Origin: Minwuia sp.
Lineage (GTDB): Bacteria > Pseudomonadota > Alphaproteobacteria > Minwuiales > Minwuiaceae
Direction: 5' to 3'
Assembly (NCBI GenBank): GCA_029210175.1
Contig: JARGPL010000015.1
Span: 310,001 to 374,000 of the forward strand
Length of the DNA: 64,000 bases
In this document: in pieces, positions 8,515 through 17,498 of the stretch
Layout of the letters: each line of letters starts with the position of its first letter
Position numbering within the stretch: position 1 is the stretch's first letter
The notes under the pieces: model-generated
Told to the model about the DNA's origin: nothing
The model's database searches: none
Seen by the model: the letters and a program-made list of their open reading frames with translations, nothing else
Translations under genes and position numbers: made by a program

Positions 8515-9690
8515 ATGCGTGGTGGTGTGATCCGGTTTTCCGAGATGGAACAGGTCATCTTCGGCCAGGCCGCAGCCGACGCGGTAAAGGCAGAGGCCCA
8601 GCGGCTGGACAAGAAGAAGGTCTTTCTGCTTGTCGGTGGCACGATGAATGCCAAGACCGATGAAGTGGATCGGGTCGCGACGGCCCTGGGTGACCGCTAT
8701 GCCGGGCGTTTCGCCGGAATTCCGCCGCATACGCCCCGCGACAAGGTGGTGGAGGCTGCCAATGCAGCACGGGAAGCCGGAACAGACCTGCTGGTCACGT
8801 TCGGCGGCGGATCCGTCACGGATGCCGGCAAGGTGATGCAGGTATGCCTGGAGCATGGCGTGACCGACATGGCTGAGCTGGATGACTATTGCATCGGCAC
8901 GACAGCGGACGGGAAGGTGTCGATGCCGGATCTGCGTCCATCCACGGTGCGCCAGATTGCCGTGCCGACAACGCTTTCGGGCGGCGAATTCAATCCGCTG
9001 GGTGGGTGTACCGACCCGCGCATCAAGGTGAAGCAGGGCTATCGCCATCCGTCTCTGGTGCCCGTGTCCGTCATCCTGGATCCGGCGCCGACGGTTCACA
9101 CGCCGGAATGGGTCTGGCTGTCCACCGGCATCCGCGCGGTCGATCATGCGGTTGAGGCGATCTGCAGCCCCCAGACCAATGCCTATTGTGATGGCGCATC
9201 CCTGCATGCCCTGCGGCTGCTGTCGTCAGGGCTGGCGAAGGTGAAGGCCGACCCGATGGATATGGCGGGGCGGCTTGAATGCCTTCAGGGCACTTGGCTG
9301 TCCATGACCGCTGTCGTTGCCGGTGTGCCGATGGGGGCGAGCCACGCCATCGGGCATATCCTGGGGGGCACCTGCGATGTGCCGCATGGCTATACCAGTT
9401 GCATCATGTTGCCGACCGTTCTGCGCTGGAATGCTGAAGAAGACGTGCACCGCGAGCGTCAGAAGATCATCGCCGAAGCCTTTGGCAAACCTGGCGAAGC
9501 TGCGGGTGATGTGGTCCATGAATTCATCGCCGGTCTTGGTCTGCCGCGCACCCTGAACGCCGTGGGTGTGGGGCCGGATCAGTTCGATCTGGTGGCGAAG
9601 AACAGCCTGCATGACCGCTGGCTGCATACCAATCCGCGCAAGGTGAACGGCATCGACGACATCATGACCCTGCTGAACATGGCCGCGTGA
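8515..9690 (+). CDS. Iron-containing alcohol dehydrogenase / maleylacetate reductase family
   Basis: A 391-residue group III (Fe-ADH) dehydrogenase. The NAD(P)-binding GGGSVTDAGK element, TTLSGGEFNPLG, and the metal-site histidines in DHAVEAICSP and GASHAIGHILGG and VPHGYTS are all present. Maleylacetate reductases and lactaldehyde-type alcohol dehydrogenases both fit; the sequence does not decide. GTG 8512 and ATG 8515 are adjacent, and ATG 8515 has the better distance from GGGGAGGT. MarR lies downstream in the same direction with its own promoter-like region, so the regulator may control this gene or the two may only be neighbours. Confidence 0.9.
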   Translation: MRGGVIRFSEMEQVIFGQAAADAVKAEAQRLDKKKVFLLVGGTMNAKTDEVDRVATALGDRYAGRFAGIPPHTPRDKVVEAANAAREAGTDLLVTFGGGSVTDAGKVMQVCLEHGVTDMAELDDYCIGTTADGKVSMPDLRPSTVRQIAVPTTLSGGEFNPLGGCTDPRIKVKQGYRHPSLVPVSVILDPAPTVHTPEWVWLSTGIRAVDHAVEAICSPQTNAYCDGASLHALRLLSSGLAKVKADPMDMAGRLECLQGTWLSMTAVVAGVPMGASHAIGHILGGTCDVPHGYTSCIMLPTVLRWNAEEDVHRERQKIIAEAFGKPGEAAGDVVHEFIAGLGLPRTLNAVGVGPDQFDLVAKNSLHDRWLHTNPRKVNGIDDIMTLLNMAA

Positions 9691-9705
9691 GAAGACAGCG
9701 GCGGG

Positions 9706-9740
9706 TTCAAGACTGATCTTGGTTCCGTATAGTATGGAAC
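9706..9740 (+). promoter_or_regulatory. Promoter-like elements with overlapping MarR-type operator
   Basis: An imperfect 19-bp palindrome, GTTCCGTATAGTATGGAAC, spans 9722-9740. It overlaps a TATAGT -10 candidate (9728-9733) placed 16 bases after a weak TTCAAG -35 candidate (9706-9711). A dyad of this size covering the -10 box directly before a marR gene is the usual layout for MarR autorepression. Assignment of the operator is inferred from position and symmetry. Confidence 0.5.
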
Positions 9741-9771
9741 ACATAAAGTTCAGAATCGGACCCATCAGGCC

Positions 9772-10206
9772 ATGGCGGAAGACGACCCCCTCGACAGGAA
9801 CCTCGAATTCCTCATCACCGATGTCGCGCGCCTGATCACGCGGGAATATGACCGCAGGGTGAAGGACCTGAATCTGACCCGGTCGCAATGGTGGGTGCTG
9901 GTCTATCTGATCCGTTATGACGGGGTGAATCAGACGGAGCTGGCTGACCTGCTCGATATCGGCAAGGTCGCGCTCGGCGGCCTGCTGGACCGTCTGGAGA
10001 ACAAGGGCTGGGTTGAGCGACGCCCGGACCCGAAGGATCGCCGCGCCAAGCGTATCTTCCTGACTGACGATGTCCGCCCCCTGATCCTGCAGATGACGGA
10101 GCGTGCGCGGGTGATGCATCGGGAGCTGACGCGCAACATGGCGAAGGACCGCCAGGACGCCTTTGTTGCCCTGCTGCAGGACACCAAGACCAATCTCTCT
10201 GGCTGA
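9772..10206 (+). CDS. MarR-family transcriptional regulator
   Basis: A 144-residue winged-helix regulator. The recognition-helix area reads NQTELADLLDIGKVALGGLL and is followed by the wing DRLENKGWVERRPDPKDRRAKRIFLT, the classic MarR pattern including the DxRxKR motif. It probably binds DNA as a homodimer, released by a small aromatic or phenolic ligand. A 19-bp palindrome upstream (9722-9740) suggests autoregulation. Neighbours are an Fe-type dehydrogenase upstream and, on the other strand, a YqaA-like membrane protein; no clear target operon is visible. Confidence 0.94.
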   Translation: MAEDDPLDRNLEFLITDVARLITREYDRRVKDLNLTRSQWWVLVYLIRYDGVNQTELADLLDIGKVALGGLLDRLENKGWVERRPDPKDRRAKRIFLTDDVRPLILQMTERARVMHRELTRNMAKDRQDAFVALLQDTKTNLSG

Positions 10207-10271
10207 AGGCGTGGTTGTTCCGGGCAGGAGCTATTTCGTCGTTTGATGGACCGGTCTGTCAGGGGGCCGCG

Positions 10272-10853
10272 CTAGAAGACGAAGCGTATGGCCACGAAAC
10301 CGCCGATCAGGCAGATCACGAACAGGACGAACAGCGGCCCGAGATACCGTTCGATGAACCTGCGGATCGGCTCGCCGAAATACCAGAGCAGGGTCGCCAC
10401 CATGAAGAACCGCAACCCGCGAGCGGCCACACTGGCCACGATGAAGACCAGCAGGTCCAGACGCGTGACACCGCTCGCGATCGTGATCACCTTGTAGGGG
10501 AAGGGGGTAACGCCAAAGACGAACACCGCCCAGCCTCCATGTTCCTGATACCCCTTGCGGAACGCGTCAAAGGGCTCGGTGTATCCGTAGAATGCGATCA
10601 TCGGCTCGGCAAACTGGTCGAACAGGAACACGCCGATGGCGTACCCGGCCAGACCGCCGAGCACGGAGCAGATGGTGGCAATCAATGCCAGCCGAAAGGC
10701 TCTCTGGCGATCAGCGAGAATCATCGGGATCAGCATCACGTCGGGCGGGATGGGGAAGATGCTGCTCTCGATGAAGCTGATGATGCCCAGAGCGGGCCCG
10801 GCGCGACGGTGGCCAGCCAGGCCCAGGGTCCAGTCGTAAAGCCGTCGCAGCAT
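10272..10853 (-). CDS. YqaA family / DedA-like (VTT-domain) membrane protein
   Basis: A 193-residue inner-membrane protein with about five helices. Features of the YqaA/SNARE-associated (VTT) family are visible: FIESSIFPIPPDVMLIPMIL near the N-terminus and the later VFVFGVTPFPYKVITIASGV with its conserved re-entrant F-P-K-V segment. DedA-superfamily members flip or scramble phospholipids and undecaprenyl phosphate or maintain membrane potential; the role of YqaA itself is not settled. The gene is monocistronic on this strand and is divergent from DinB at 11006. Confidence 0.9.
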   Translation of the reverse strand: MLRRLYDWTLGLAGHRRAGPALGIISFIESSIFPIPPDVMLIPMILADRQRAFRLALIATICSVLGGLAGYAIGVFLFDQFAEPMIAFYGYTEPFDAFRKGYQEHGGWAVFVFGVTPFPYKVITIASGVTRLDLLVFIVASVAARGLRFFMVATLLWYFGEPIRRFIERYLGPLFVLFVICLIGGFVAIRFVF

Positions 10854-11005
10854 CTGCTCTCAAACCCTCAAGTGACAGTCCGTTCATGCACACGCGGTGC
10901 TGCGGCGGGACAATGGCGTCAGGACCATCGAATGTCCATGATGGCATTGTCTATCGACGCAGGAGCTCTAAGTCGACAGGGAGCGGGAACAGGAAGGGAA
11001 CAACC

Positions 11006-11506
11006 ATGTTCAAACCGTATTTCATGCGTCTGGCGAATTACAACATCTGGGCCAATGGATTGCTCTACGACGCTGCGGATCAGGTTCCGAAGGATCAGCA
11101 GACCGAGGACGTGGGTGCATTCTTCGGGTCGCTGTCGGGGACCCTGAATCATATCATCATCGCCGACAGGATCTGGCTGCGTCGCCTGCGCGGTGACGGG
11201 CCGGAGGAAACACAGCATGACCGGATTGTCAGCCACGACATGGCCAAGCTCCGCGCCGCCCGTCGGGTCGAGGATGATCGGGTGATGGATTTTGTCGGAA
11301 CGCGGCAGGAATCAGACTATGCCGGCACCATCAGTTACCGCACCACCTCCGGTGAGCCGTTCAGCCAGCAACTGGACGCCGTTCTGGCACACTTCTTCAA
11401 TCACCAGACCCATCACCGGGGGCAGGCGCATGACATCCTGACCCGCCTGACCGGATCAGCCCCGAGCATCGATCTGCTGTATTACATCCGCAGCCTGGAT
11501 GACTGA
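11006..11506 (+). CDS. DinB-family protein
   Basis: A 166-residue four-helix-bundle DinB/YfiT-like protein. MRLANYNIWANGLLYDAA at the N-terminus and the metal-ligand histidines in GTLNHIIIADRIWLRRL and FFNHQTHHRGQAHDIL fit the family, which binds a divalent metal and includes thiol transferases and DNA-damage-induced proteins of unknown activity. ATG 11006 is preferred because AGGAAGGGA lies just upstream and the longer frame to 10886 is not gene-like. It converges with the acyl-CoA ligase at 11522. Confidence 0.9.
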   Translation: MFKPYFMRLANYNIWANGLLYDAADQVPKDQQTEDVGAFFGSLSGTLNHIIIADRIWLRRLRGDGPEETQHDRIVSHDMAKLRAARRVEDDRVMDFVGTRQESDYAGTISYRTTSGEPFSQQLDAVLAHFFNHQTHHRGQAHDILTRLTGSAPSIDLLYYIRSLDD

Positions 11507-11521
11507 TCCGTCCGGGAAACA

Positions 11522-13057
11522 TCAGATCTGGCGGCCCGCAGCCTCCCAGTAAGGTGCGCGGAGCTTGCGCTTGAAGATCTTGCCGGAGTCCTCTCGCGGC
11601 AGGTCCCGGGCGAAGACGATATCCTTCGGCACCTTGAAGCGGGCAAGGTGGCTGGCGACATAGCTGCGCACGTCGGCTTCGGTGATCGACGTGTCCGCCA
11701 GTTCCACGTGGGCCGAAAGGGATTCACCGAATTCCTCATCGGGAATACCGAAGACGGCGCAATCCTTGACACCGGGCATGCCGATCAGCACTGCCTCGAT
11801 CTCGGCCGGATATATGTTCACACCACCGGAAATGACCATGTCCTTCTTGCGGTCGCAAAGGAACAGGAAGCCGTCCTCGTCGAGGTAGCCGACGTCACCA
11901 CAGGTGATCAGGTGGTCCAGCCCGGCCTCCGCCCGCTTTTCCGGGTTCTTGTTGTAGGTGAAGTCGGGCCATGAACTGACGCGCATGTAGACTTCTCCGA
12001 TTTCCCCCGGACCAAGGGCCTGCATGTTGTCATCGACGATGCGTACCTCGGCGTCAGGGACGGGGCGGCCAACGGTGCCTGGCTTGGCCAGGGCTTCCCC
12101 GGAGTCATGGAAGAACACGGCACCCGTTTCAGTCCCGCCATAGTACTCGTTGATCACCGGTCCCCACCACTCGATCATCTGTCGCTTGATGTCTGGCGGG
12201 CAGGGGGCGGCAGCGTGCACCACAAACTTCAATGACGAGAGATCGTAGCGATTGCGCACGTCCTCCGGCAGTTTCAGCAGGCGCACGAACATGGTCGGCA
12301 CCATGTGGATGTGGGTCAGCCGTTCCTTCTCGATCAGTGCCAGAAGTTCCTCCGCATCAAAGCGCGGCTGCAGGATGACAAGGCCACAGCAGAGCGCGGC
12401 GAACTGGCCATAAGCGTTCGGGGCCGAATGATACATCGGGCCGGTGATCACCGTGCGGATTGACGGGTCCGGACTGATGCCGAAGACATGGGTGAATGTC
12501 TTGTACTGCCATTCCTGCTGCTGGGGCGTCACGGGCTCCCGCCGTACGCCCTTCGGATTGCCTGTGGTGCCGGAGGTATAGATCATGTTGCTGCGCGTGG
12601 TCGCCGGTTCGCCGGTGATCGGGGGCTGCGCCTCCAGCCAGGAGTTCCAGTTGGTGTTGCCTGCCTGCACAACGCATTCATCGGGTGCGATCCGGTAGGC
12701 TTCCATGACCTCCACAGGCGTCGGCACCACAAATACCTGGCAGTCATCGGGAATGCCTGCGACGACCGCTGGCAACAGGTCCGCATGAATGACAAGCGCC
12801 CGCGCGTCGCAGTCATCGAGGATGTATCCGACTTCCTCCGCCGTTCCATGCCAGTTGACCGGCACCGCATAGGCACCCGCCATCGTTGCACCCATGGAAG
12901 CCTCGAAGAACGCGAAGTCGTTGCGCAGCATCAGGCAGACCGCATCGTCCTCCCCGACGCCGAGTGCCTGGAACCCACCCGCAGCTTTCGCCACCCGCGC
13001 GTTCAAGGTGTCGCGGTCCATCTCCCGATCGCCTGATCGGATATAGCCCTGATCCAT
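11522..13057 (-). CDS. AMP-dependent acyl-CoA synthetase/ligase
   Basis: A 511-residue member of the ANL superfamily that activates a carboxylic acid as its acyl-adenylate and then as CoA thioester. The P-loop MIYTSGTTGNPKGVRR, the YGGTETGAVFF motif, the hinge-region GDVGYLDEDGFLFLCDRKKD and the C-terminal catalytic lysine in PREDSGKIFKRKL are all present, so the enzyme should be active. Length fits medium/long-chain or aryl-acid CoA ligases. It is divergently oriented from the MscS gene at 13227. The substrate is unknown; other acyl-CoA genes in the window are not linked closely enough to decide. Confidence 0.93.
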   Translation of the reverse strand: MDQGYIRSGDREMDRDTLNARVAKAAGGFQALGVGEDDAVCLMLRNDFAFFEASMGATMAGAYAVPVNWHGTAEEVGYILDDCDARALVIHADLLPAVVAGIPDDCQVFVVPTPVEVMEAYRIAPDECVVQAGNTNWNSWLEAQPPITGEPATTRSNMIYTSGTTGNPKGVRREPVTPQQQEWQYKTFTHVFGISPDPSIRTVITGPMYHSAPNAYGQFAALCCGLVILQPRFDAEELLALIEKERLTHIHMVPTMFVRLLKLPEDVRNRYDLSSLKFVVHAAAPCPPDIKRQMIEWWGPVINEYYGGTETGAVFFHDSGEALAKPGTVGRPVPDAEVRIVDDNMQALGPGEIGEVYMRVSSWPDFTYNKNPEKRAEAGLDHLITCGDVGYLDEDGFLFLCDRKKDMVISGGVNIYPAEIEAVLIGMPGVKDCAVFGIPDEEFGESLSAHVELADTSITEADVRSYVASHLARFKVPKDIVFARDLPREDSGKIFKRKLRAPYWEAAGRQI

Positions 13058-13226
13058 GGCCAGCTTCCTCCCCAGTCCGTTGTGCCGCCGTCATTGTCCA
13101 TCGCTTCTGTCGTGATGGAAAGGCCGCGTCACCATGAAATCGGCGCTATCGGCAAACGACGTCGTCCTGCATGATCACGACTGAACCTGTGGCGGGGGCA
13201 CACGGGTGAAGGGGAGAGCCCAATCC

Positions 13227-15491
13227 ATGCGCAGTCTTCTGATGGCCGTTGGCCTGTTCGTTCTGGCCTTTGCGGTCCCGGTTGCGGCGCAGATCCCCGG
13301 CATGGGCGGTGGCGGCAGTGAGGCAAAGCAGGCTGCCCTGCCGGAAAACCCCACACCCGAACAAACGCGGGAAATGGTTTCGCGCCTGTCAGACGAACAG
13401 GTGCGCGCACTGCTGCTGCAGCGGCTGGACGCCGTGGCGCAAGCCGAAGGCACAACGGCCGAGCGCGGCAGTATCATCGACTTCATCGGGCGCGCGGCGT
13501 CGGACATCGCCTGCTCGGTGACTGAGGCCGTCGTGCGCCTGCCCACACTGGGGCGCAGCCAGGCCGAAGCGTTCGGGCGTTTTGCCGAGGAACGCGGAGC
13601 CGGGGGCCTGTCCTCCTTCTTCGCGCTGCTCGCGGTGGGGGTTGCCCTGGGCTTTCTGGCGTCATGGGCCGCCACCCGCGCGGCCGGCAGCTGGCGGGCG
13701 CGTATTGCGAAGGCAAAGGGCACGGAAGGCCTGGGGGAAACAGTCAGAATTCTGGGGCAGCGTCTGTTGCTGGACCTGGTTGGTGTGCTGGTATTTGCCT
13801 TGGTGACGCGCACGGTGCTGGGTCTGATCATGGACGAAGCGGATCGCGAAATCGCCCGTATCTTCGTCATCAGCCTTGTGGTGGCGCCAATGACCATGGC
13901 TGCGGTGATCAGCTTCCTGCTCGCCCCGAAACGGCCGGAATTGCGTCTGGTTCATACTGACAACGACACTGCTGTCTATCTCTACCGGCGGCAGATCATC
14001 TTTGCGATCATCTGCGGGTTTCAGTTCGCGATCCTGGATTTCAATGCCAGGCATGGCGTGCCGATAGGTGAAACCCGGATCGGTTTCTGGCTGAACGTGC
14101 TGATTCTGTCTTACGTCGCCTGGGTTTCCTGGCAGGCACGGGATGGATTGCGCATGATGATGCGCGGTGGCGACGTGGAACTCGGCCCCATCGAACGTCG
14201 CATTTTCGACTGGTTTCCCCTTATCGTAATCGCGCTCTGTTTTCTGACCTGGCTGCTGGTGGAGATCCTTGCCGGGCAGGGGATGTTCCATCTTCTGGCG
14301 AATGGTCAGGCATACTGGACGCTGTTCATCCTGATCACGTGCCCGACATTCGATACCATCCTGCGTGGACTGGTGCGCCACCTGGCGCCCCCCATGAAGG
14401 GCGAAGGCGTTGTGGCGATGGAGGCCCATGTGGCCACCCATCGCAGTTACCTGCGCATCGGTCGGGCCATCACATTCGCCATCATCATCCTGATCATCGC
14501 CAGGATCTGGAACATCGACTTCCACAATCTGGCCAGTGCGGGCTTTGGTGCGCGGGCAGCCGCATCCCTGATCAGCGTGTTCGTCATCCTGGGTATCGGC
14601 TTTGTTGTGTTCGAGGCAATGACACTGTGGATCAATCGGAAACTCGCCAATGAGCAGACAGCGCTTGGCATTGACCTGAATTCGGAGGACGTGGGTTCGG
14701 AAGGCGGCGGTGCCGGCGGATCACGCCTGTCCACCGTGCTGCCCCTGCTGCGATGGACGTCCCAAGCGGCGATTGTCACCATCACGGGGCTGCTCGCCCT
14801 TGGCAATCTCGGTCTCGACATCACGCCGCTGCTGGCTGGTGCAGGCATCGTCGGATTGGCCATCGGCTTCGGCGCGCAGAAGCTGGTGGCCGACATCGTA
14901 TCGGGCATCTTCTTCCTGATCGATGATGCCTTCCGCACCGGCGAGTATGTGGAGATCGAGAGCACGGTCGGCACAGTGGAGCGCATCTCCATCCGGTCGC
15001 TGCAGCTGCGCCATCATCGCGGGTCCATCCACACCATCCCGTTTGGCGCGGTACCGAAGATCACCAATTATTCCCGCGACTGGGTGATCATGAAGCTGAA
15101 GTTCACCGTGCCCTTCGACACCGACCTGAAGAAGGTCAAGAACATCTTCAAGCAAATCGGCAAGGAAATTTTACAAATACCTGAATTTGAAGGTGACGTG
15201 ATACAAACCTTCAAGAGCCAGGGCGTGCTGGAAGTCGACGATGTGGGCATTGTCGTGCGCGGCAAGTTCATGGCCAAACCGGGCACCCAGTTCACCATTC
15301 GCAAGTTCATCTATGACCGGGTGCAGAAACTGTTCGACGAAAACGGCATCCAGTTCGCCCGCCGCGAAGTGCGTGTCCGCCTCAATGAAGGGGAGGAGGG
15401 CGCAGTTCCGCAACTGACGGAAGACCAGAAGCGCCAGATCGCCGCCGCCGCCTCGGATCAGCCGGTTGGAGAAAAGCCTGCGGAGAACTGA
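13227..15491 (+). CDS. Large mechanosensitive channel of the MscS family (YbiO/YjeP-like)
   Basis: A 754-residue inner-membrane channel with a signal peptide (SLLMAVGLFVLAFAVPVAAQ), a periplasmic region, multiple helices and a C-terminal MscS core. In that core GAGIVGLAIGFGAQKLVADI is the pore-lining TM3 and FRTGEYVEIESTVGTVERI begins the beta domain. Such large members open at moderate membrane tension to release solutes on osmotic downshock. ATG 13227 has GGGGAGAG at the right distance; the GTG at 13206 is less likely. The last residues (after position about 720) form a charged tail. It converges with dapB. Confidence 0.94.
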   Translation: MRSLLMAVGLFVLAFAVPVAAQIPGMGGGGSEAKQAALPENPTPEQTREMVSRLSDEQVRALLLQRLDAVAQAEGTTAERGSIIDFIGRAASDIACSVTEAVVRLPTLGRSQAEAFGRFAEERGAGGLSSFFALLAVGVALGFLASWAATRAAGSWRARIAKAKGTEGLGETVRILGQRLLLDLVGVLVFALVTRTVLGLIMDEADREIARIFVISLVVAPMTMAAVISFLLAPKRPELRLVHTDNDTAVYLYRRQIIFAIICGFQFAILDFNARHGVPIGETRIGFWLNVLILSYVAWVSWQARDGLRMMMRGGDVELGPIERRIFDWFPLIVIALCFLTWLLVEILAGQGMFHLLANGQAYWTLFILITCPTFDTILRGLVRHLAPPMKGEGVVAMEAHVATHRSYLRIGRAITFAIIILIIARIWNIDFHNLASAGFGARAAASLISVFVILGIGFVVFEAMTLWINRKLANEQTALGIDLNSEDVGSEGGGAGGSRLSTVLPLLRWTSQAAIVTITGLLALGNLGLDITPLLAGAGIVGLAIGFGAQKLVADIVSGIFFLIDDAFRTGEYVEIESTVGTVERISIRSLQLRHHRGSIHTIPFGAVPKITNYSRDWVIMKLKFTVPFDTDLKKVKNIFKQIGKEILQIPEFEGDVIQTFKSQGVLEVDDVGIVVRGKFMAKPGTQFTIRKFIYDRVQKLFDENGIQFARREVRVRLNEGEEGAVPQLTEDQKRQIAAAASDQPVGEKPAEN

Positions 15492-15513
15492 CGGCTGCGT
15501 GCCGTGACGACCG

Positions 15514-16314
15514 TCAGCGCAGGCCCAGCACGTCGATCATGTCGTAACGACCTGGCTTCTGCCCCGCACACCAGAGCGCTGCACGCACGGCGCCGGAGGC
15601 GAAAAGCGCCCGATCGGTTGCGATATGGTTCATGATGATTCGTTCATTGTCACTCGCGAAGACCACGGAGTGTTCACCGACCACATTGCCCCCGCGCAGG
15701 GCGGCGTAGCCGATCTCCCCCTTCTGCCGTTCCCCTGTGATGCCGTGCCTGCCGCCAATGGCCACCTTGTCATGGTCCTGACCACGGCCTTCTGCCGCCG
15801 CCTGGCCCAGCATCAGTGCCGTGCCGGACGGGGCATCCACCTTCCAGCGGTGATGCATCTCCATCACTTCCACGTCCCAGTCGATGCCGAGGGAAGCCGC
15901 GACCTGGGCCGTGATCTGGACCAGCAGGTTGACGCCCAGGGACATGTTTCCCGCCTGCACGATGGCGACCTTCGTCGCGGCCCGGTCGACCTCCGCCTGA
16001 TGGCTGGCTTCCATGCCCGTGGTGCCGATCACCATGGCGGTCCCGTGACGGGCGGCGTGGCCAGCATTTGCCACTGTGGCATCAGGTACGGTGAAATCGA
16101 TCACCACATCGGCGGCGGCGAACACTTCATCGGGGTCATCGCTGACAAGGATGCCCAGCGGTGCAATACCGATCAGCCCGCCCAGGTCTGCGCCAACATC
16201 CGGGGATTCTGTCCGTTCCAGTCCGCCTGCGATTTCCGCACCTTCCGTCGTGTTGATCTCTGTCAGCAACATGCGGCCCATTCGGCCTGCGGCACCTGCG
16301 ATTGCAATCTTCAT
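15514..16314 (-). CDS. dapB: 4-hydroxy-tetrahydrodipicolinate reductase
   Basis: A 266-residue NAD(P)H-dependent reductase of the lysine/diaminopimelate pathway that makes tetrahydrodipicolinate. The N-terminal dinucleotide site GAAGRMG is at residues 7-13, and the catalytic segment EMHHRWKVDAPSGTAL contains the histidine pair and lysine that bind substrate. The C-terminal LWCAGQKPGRYDMIDVLGL closes the fold. Length is normal. The upstream aminotransferase-like gene (start 17465) is on the same strand with an 17-base gap, so the two may be co-transcribed, although the enzyme is not an obvious lysine-pathway transaminase. Confidence 0.97.
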   Translation of the reverse strand: MKIAIAGAAGRMGRMLLTEINTTEGAEIAGGLERTESPDVGADLGGLIGIAPLGILVSDDPDEVFAAADVVIDFTVPDATVANAGHAARHGTAMVIGTTGMEASHQAEVDRAATKVAIVQAGNMSLGVNLLVQITAQVAASLGIDWDVEVMEMHHRWKVDAPSGTALMLGQAAAEGRGQDHDKVAIGGRHGITGERQKGEIGYAALRGGNVVGEHSVVFASDNERIIMNHIATDRALFASGAVRAALWCAGQKPGRYDMIDVLGLR

Positions 16315-16331
16315 TCTGTCATCTCCCCCCC

Positions 16332-17465
16332 TCAGACCAGCCTGCGCAAGGCATCGATCAGCCGTTCCGTATCGGTGTCATTGTTGTAGAGGTGCGGTGT
16401 GACCCGCATCGAGTCCCCGCGCTGGCTGACATGCACCTGTTCCGCCGCCAGCCGTTGAACCAGCCCCTCCGGCGCGCCGCCAGGAAACCGCAGGCCCAGG
16501 AAATGGGGCGCGCGGGCGCTGTCCGGCAGGGCCTGCAGGCCCAGGGTCGCCGCACGCCTGGCGATGTCTGAGGTCCGGGCGCCGAGCGTTTCGGAAATCG
16601 CCTCGGGCGACCAGTCGAGCAAGTGCTGCATGGCCTGAATCGCCGCAGGCATGAGTGCGAAGTTCGACCGCTCCCCCATGTCATAGCGCCGGGCACCGGG
16701 CTGCATGTCCTCGGCATAATCCAGCAACCGGGCGAAATCCTCCGATCGGGCGCGGGTGATCCAGCCCTGTTCCAACGGACGCCCGGCCTGCCACTTCGGC
16801 GCGACATACATGAAGCCGATGGAATAGGGACCCAGCATCCACTTGTAGCAAGCGCAGACCATGAAATCAGGCTGGATGGCGGGTACTGAAAACGGCATCG
16901 CGCCCAGCGATTGCGTCAGATCCAGCACCAGCGCCGCGCCGACCGACCTCAGCTTCGCCCCCACCGCGACCAGATCAATCAGGCTGCCATCGGTCCAGTG
17001 ATTGTGGGGCAGGGCAGCCATGGCCGTACTGTCCGTGATCGCGTCCAGGATGACCCGCGTCCAGTCGTCATCCTGACCCTTCTGCAAGGTCCGCAGCGTC
17101 GCCCCCGTTTCCTGTGCCAGTTCGCGCCAGCTGTAGACATTCGACGGAAACTGTTCAGCCAGGATCAGGATTTCCTGCCCGCTTGCGACCGCCACATTGG
17201 CGGCAGCGCTGGCGATGCCATAGCTGGCAGAGGGTACGATTGCGACATCGTCGGCCGTCGCGCCGATCAGCTGCGCGAACAGACCGCGCGCGGTCTCGCT
17301 GTCGGTGAAGAAATCCTGCGGAAAGACCGTCCATGGTTGCGCCTTGCGCGCCATGCCGACGGCTCCGGCCTCTACCACTGGCTTCATCAGGGGCGACATG
17401 TAGGCACAGTTGAGGTAGGCGATATCGTCCGGCATGTCGAACAGATGGCGTTGCGAGGCGATCAT
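16332..17465 (-). CDS. Class V aminotransferase-fold PLP enzyme
   Basis: A 377-residue PLP enzyme of the cysteine desulfurase/isopenicillin epimerase-like group. The segment VPSASYGIASAAANVA binds the cofactor phosphate, ALVLDLTQSLGAMPF carries the aspartate and glutamine that hold the pyridine ring, and the Schiff-base lysine is in CYKWMLGPYSIGFMYV. The start at ATG 17465 begins MIASQRHLFDMPDDIAYLNC, as family members do; the longer frame to 17699 is antisense to the TPR gene. Substrate is unknown; cysteine desulfurase, kynureninase-like and selenocysteine lyase-like relatives share these motifs. It lies divergently 34 bases from the TPR lipoprotein. Confidence 0.88.
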   Translation of the reverse strand: MIASQRHLFDMPDDIAYLNCAYMSPLMKPVVEAGAVGMARKAQPWTVFPQDFFTDSETARGLFAQLIGATADDVAIVPSASYGIASAAANVAVASGQEILILAEQFPSNVYSWRELAQETGATLRTLQKGQDDDWTRVILDAITDSTAMAALPHNHWTDGSLIDLVAVGAKLRSVGAALVLDLTQSLGAMPFSVPAIQPDFMVCACYKWMLGPYSIGFMYVAPKWQAGRPLEQGWITRARSEDFARLLDYAEDMQPGARRYDMGERSNFALMPAAIQAMQHLLDWSPEAISETLGARTSDIARRAATLGLQALPDSARAPHFLGLRFPGGAPEGLVQRLAAEQVHVSQRGDSMRVTPHLYNNDTDTERLIDALRRLV

Positions 17466-17498
17466 GACAAAACAGTCCCTGACAGAAGGTGGCGGCAC

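Noticed and set aside
16911-17498. N-terminal extension of the TPR lipoprotein frame
   Set aside because: These codons are antisense to the PLP enzyme; a TTG with ribosome site at 17499 gives a proper signal peptide.
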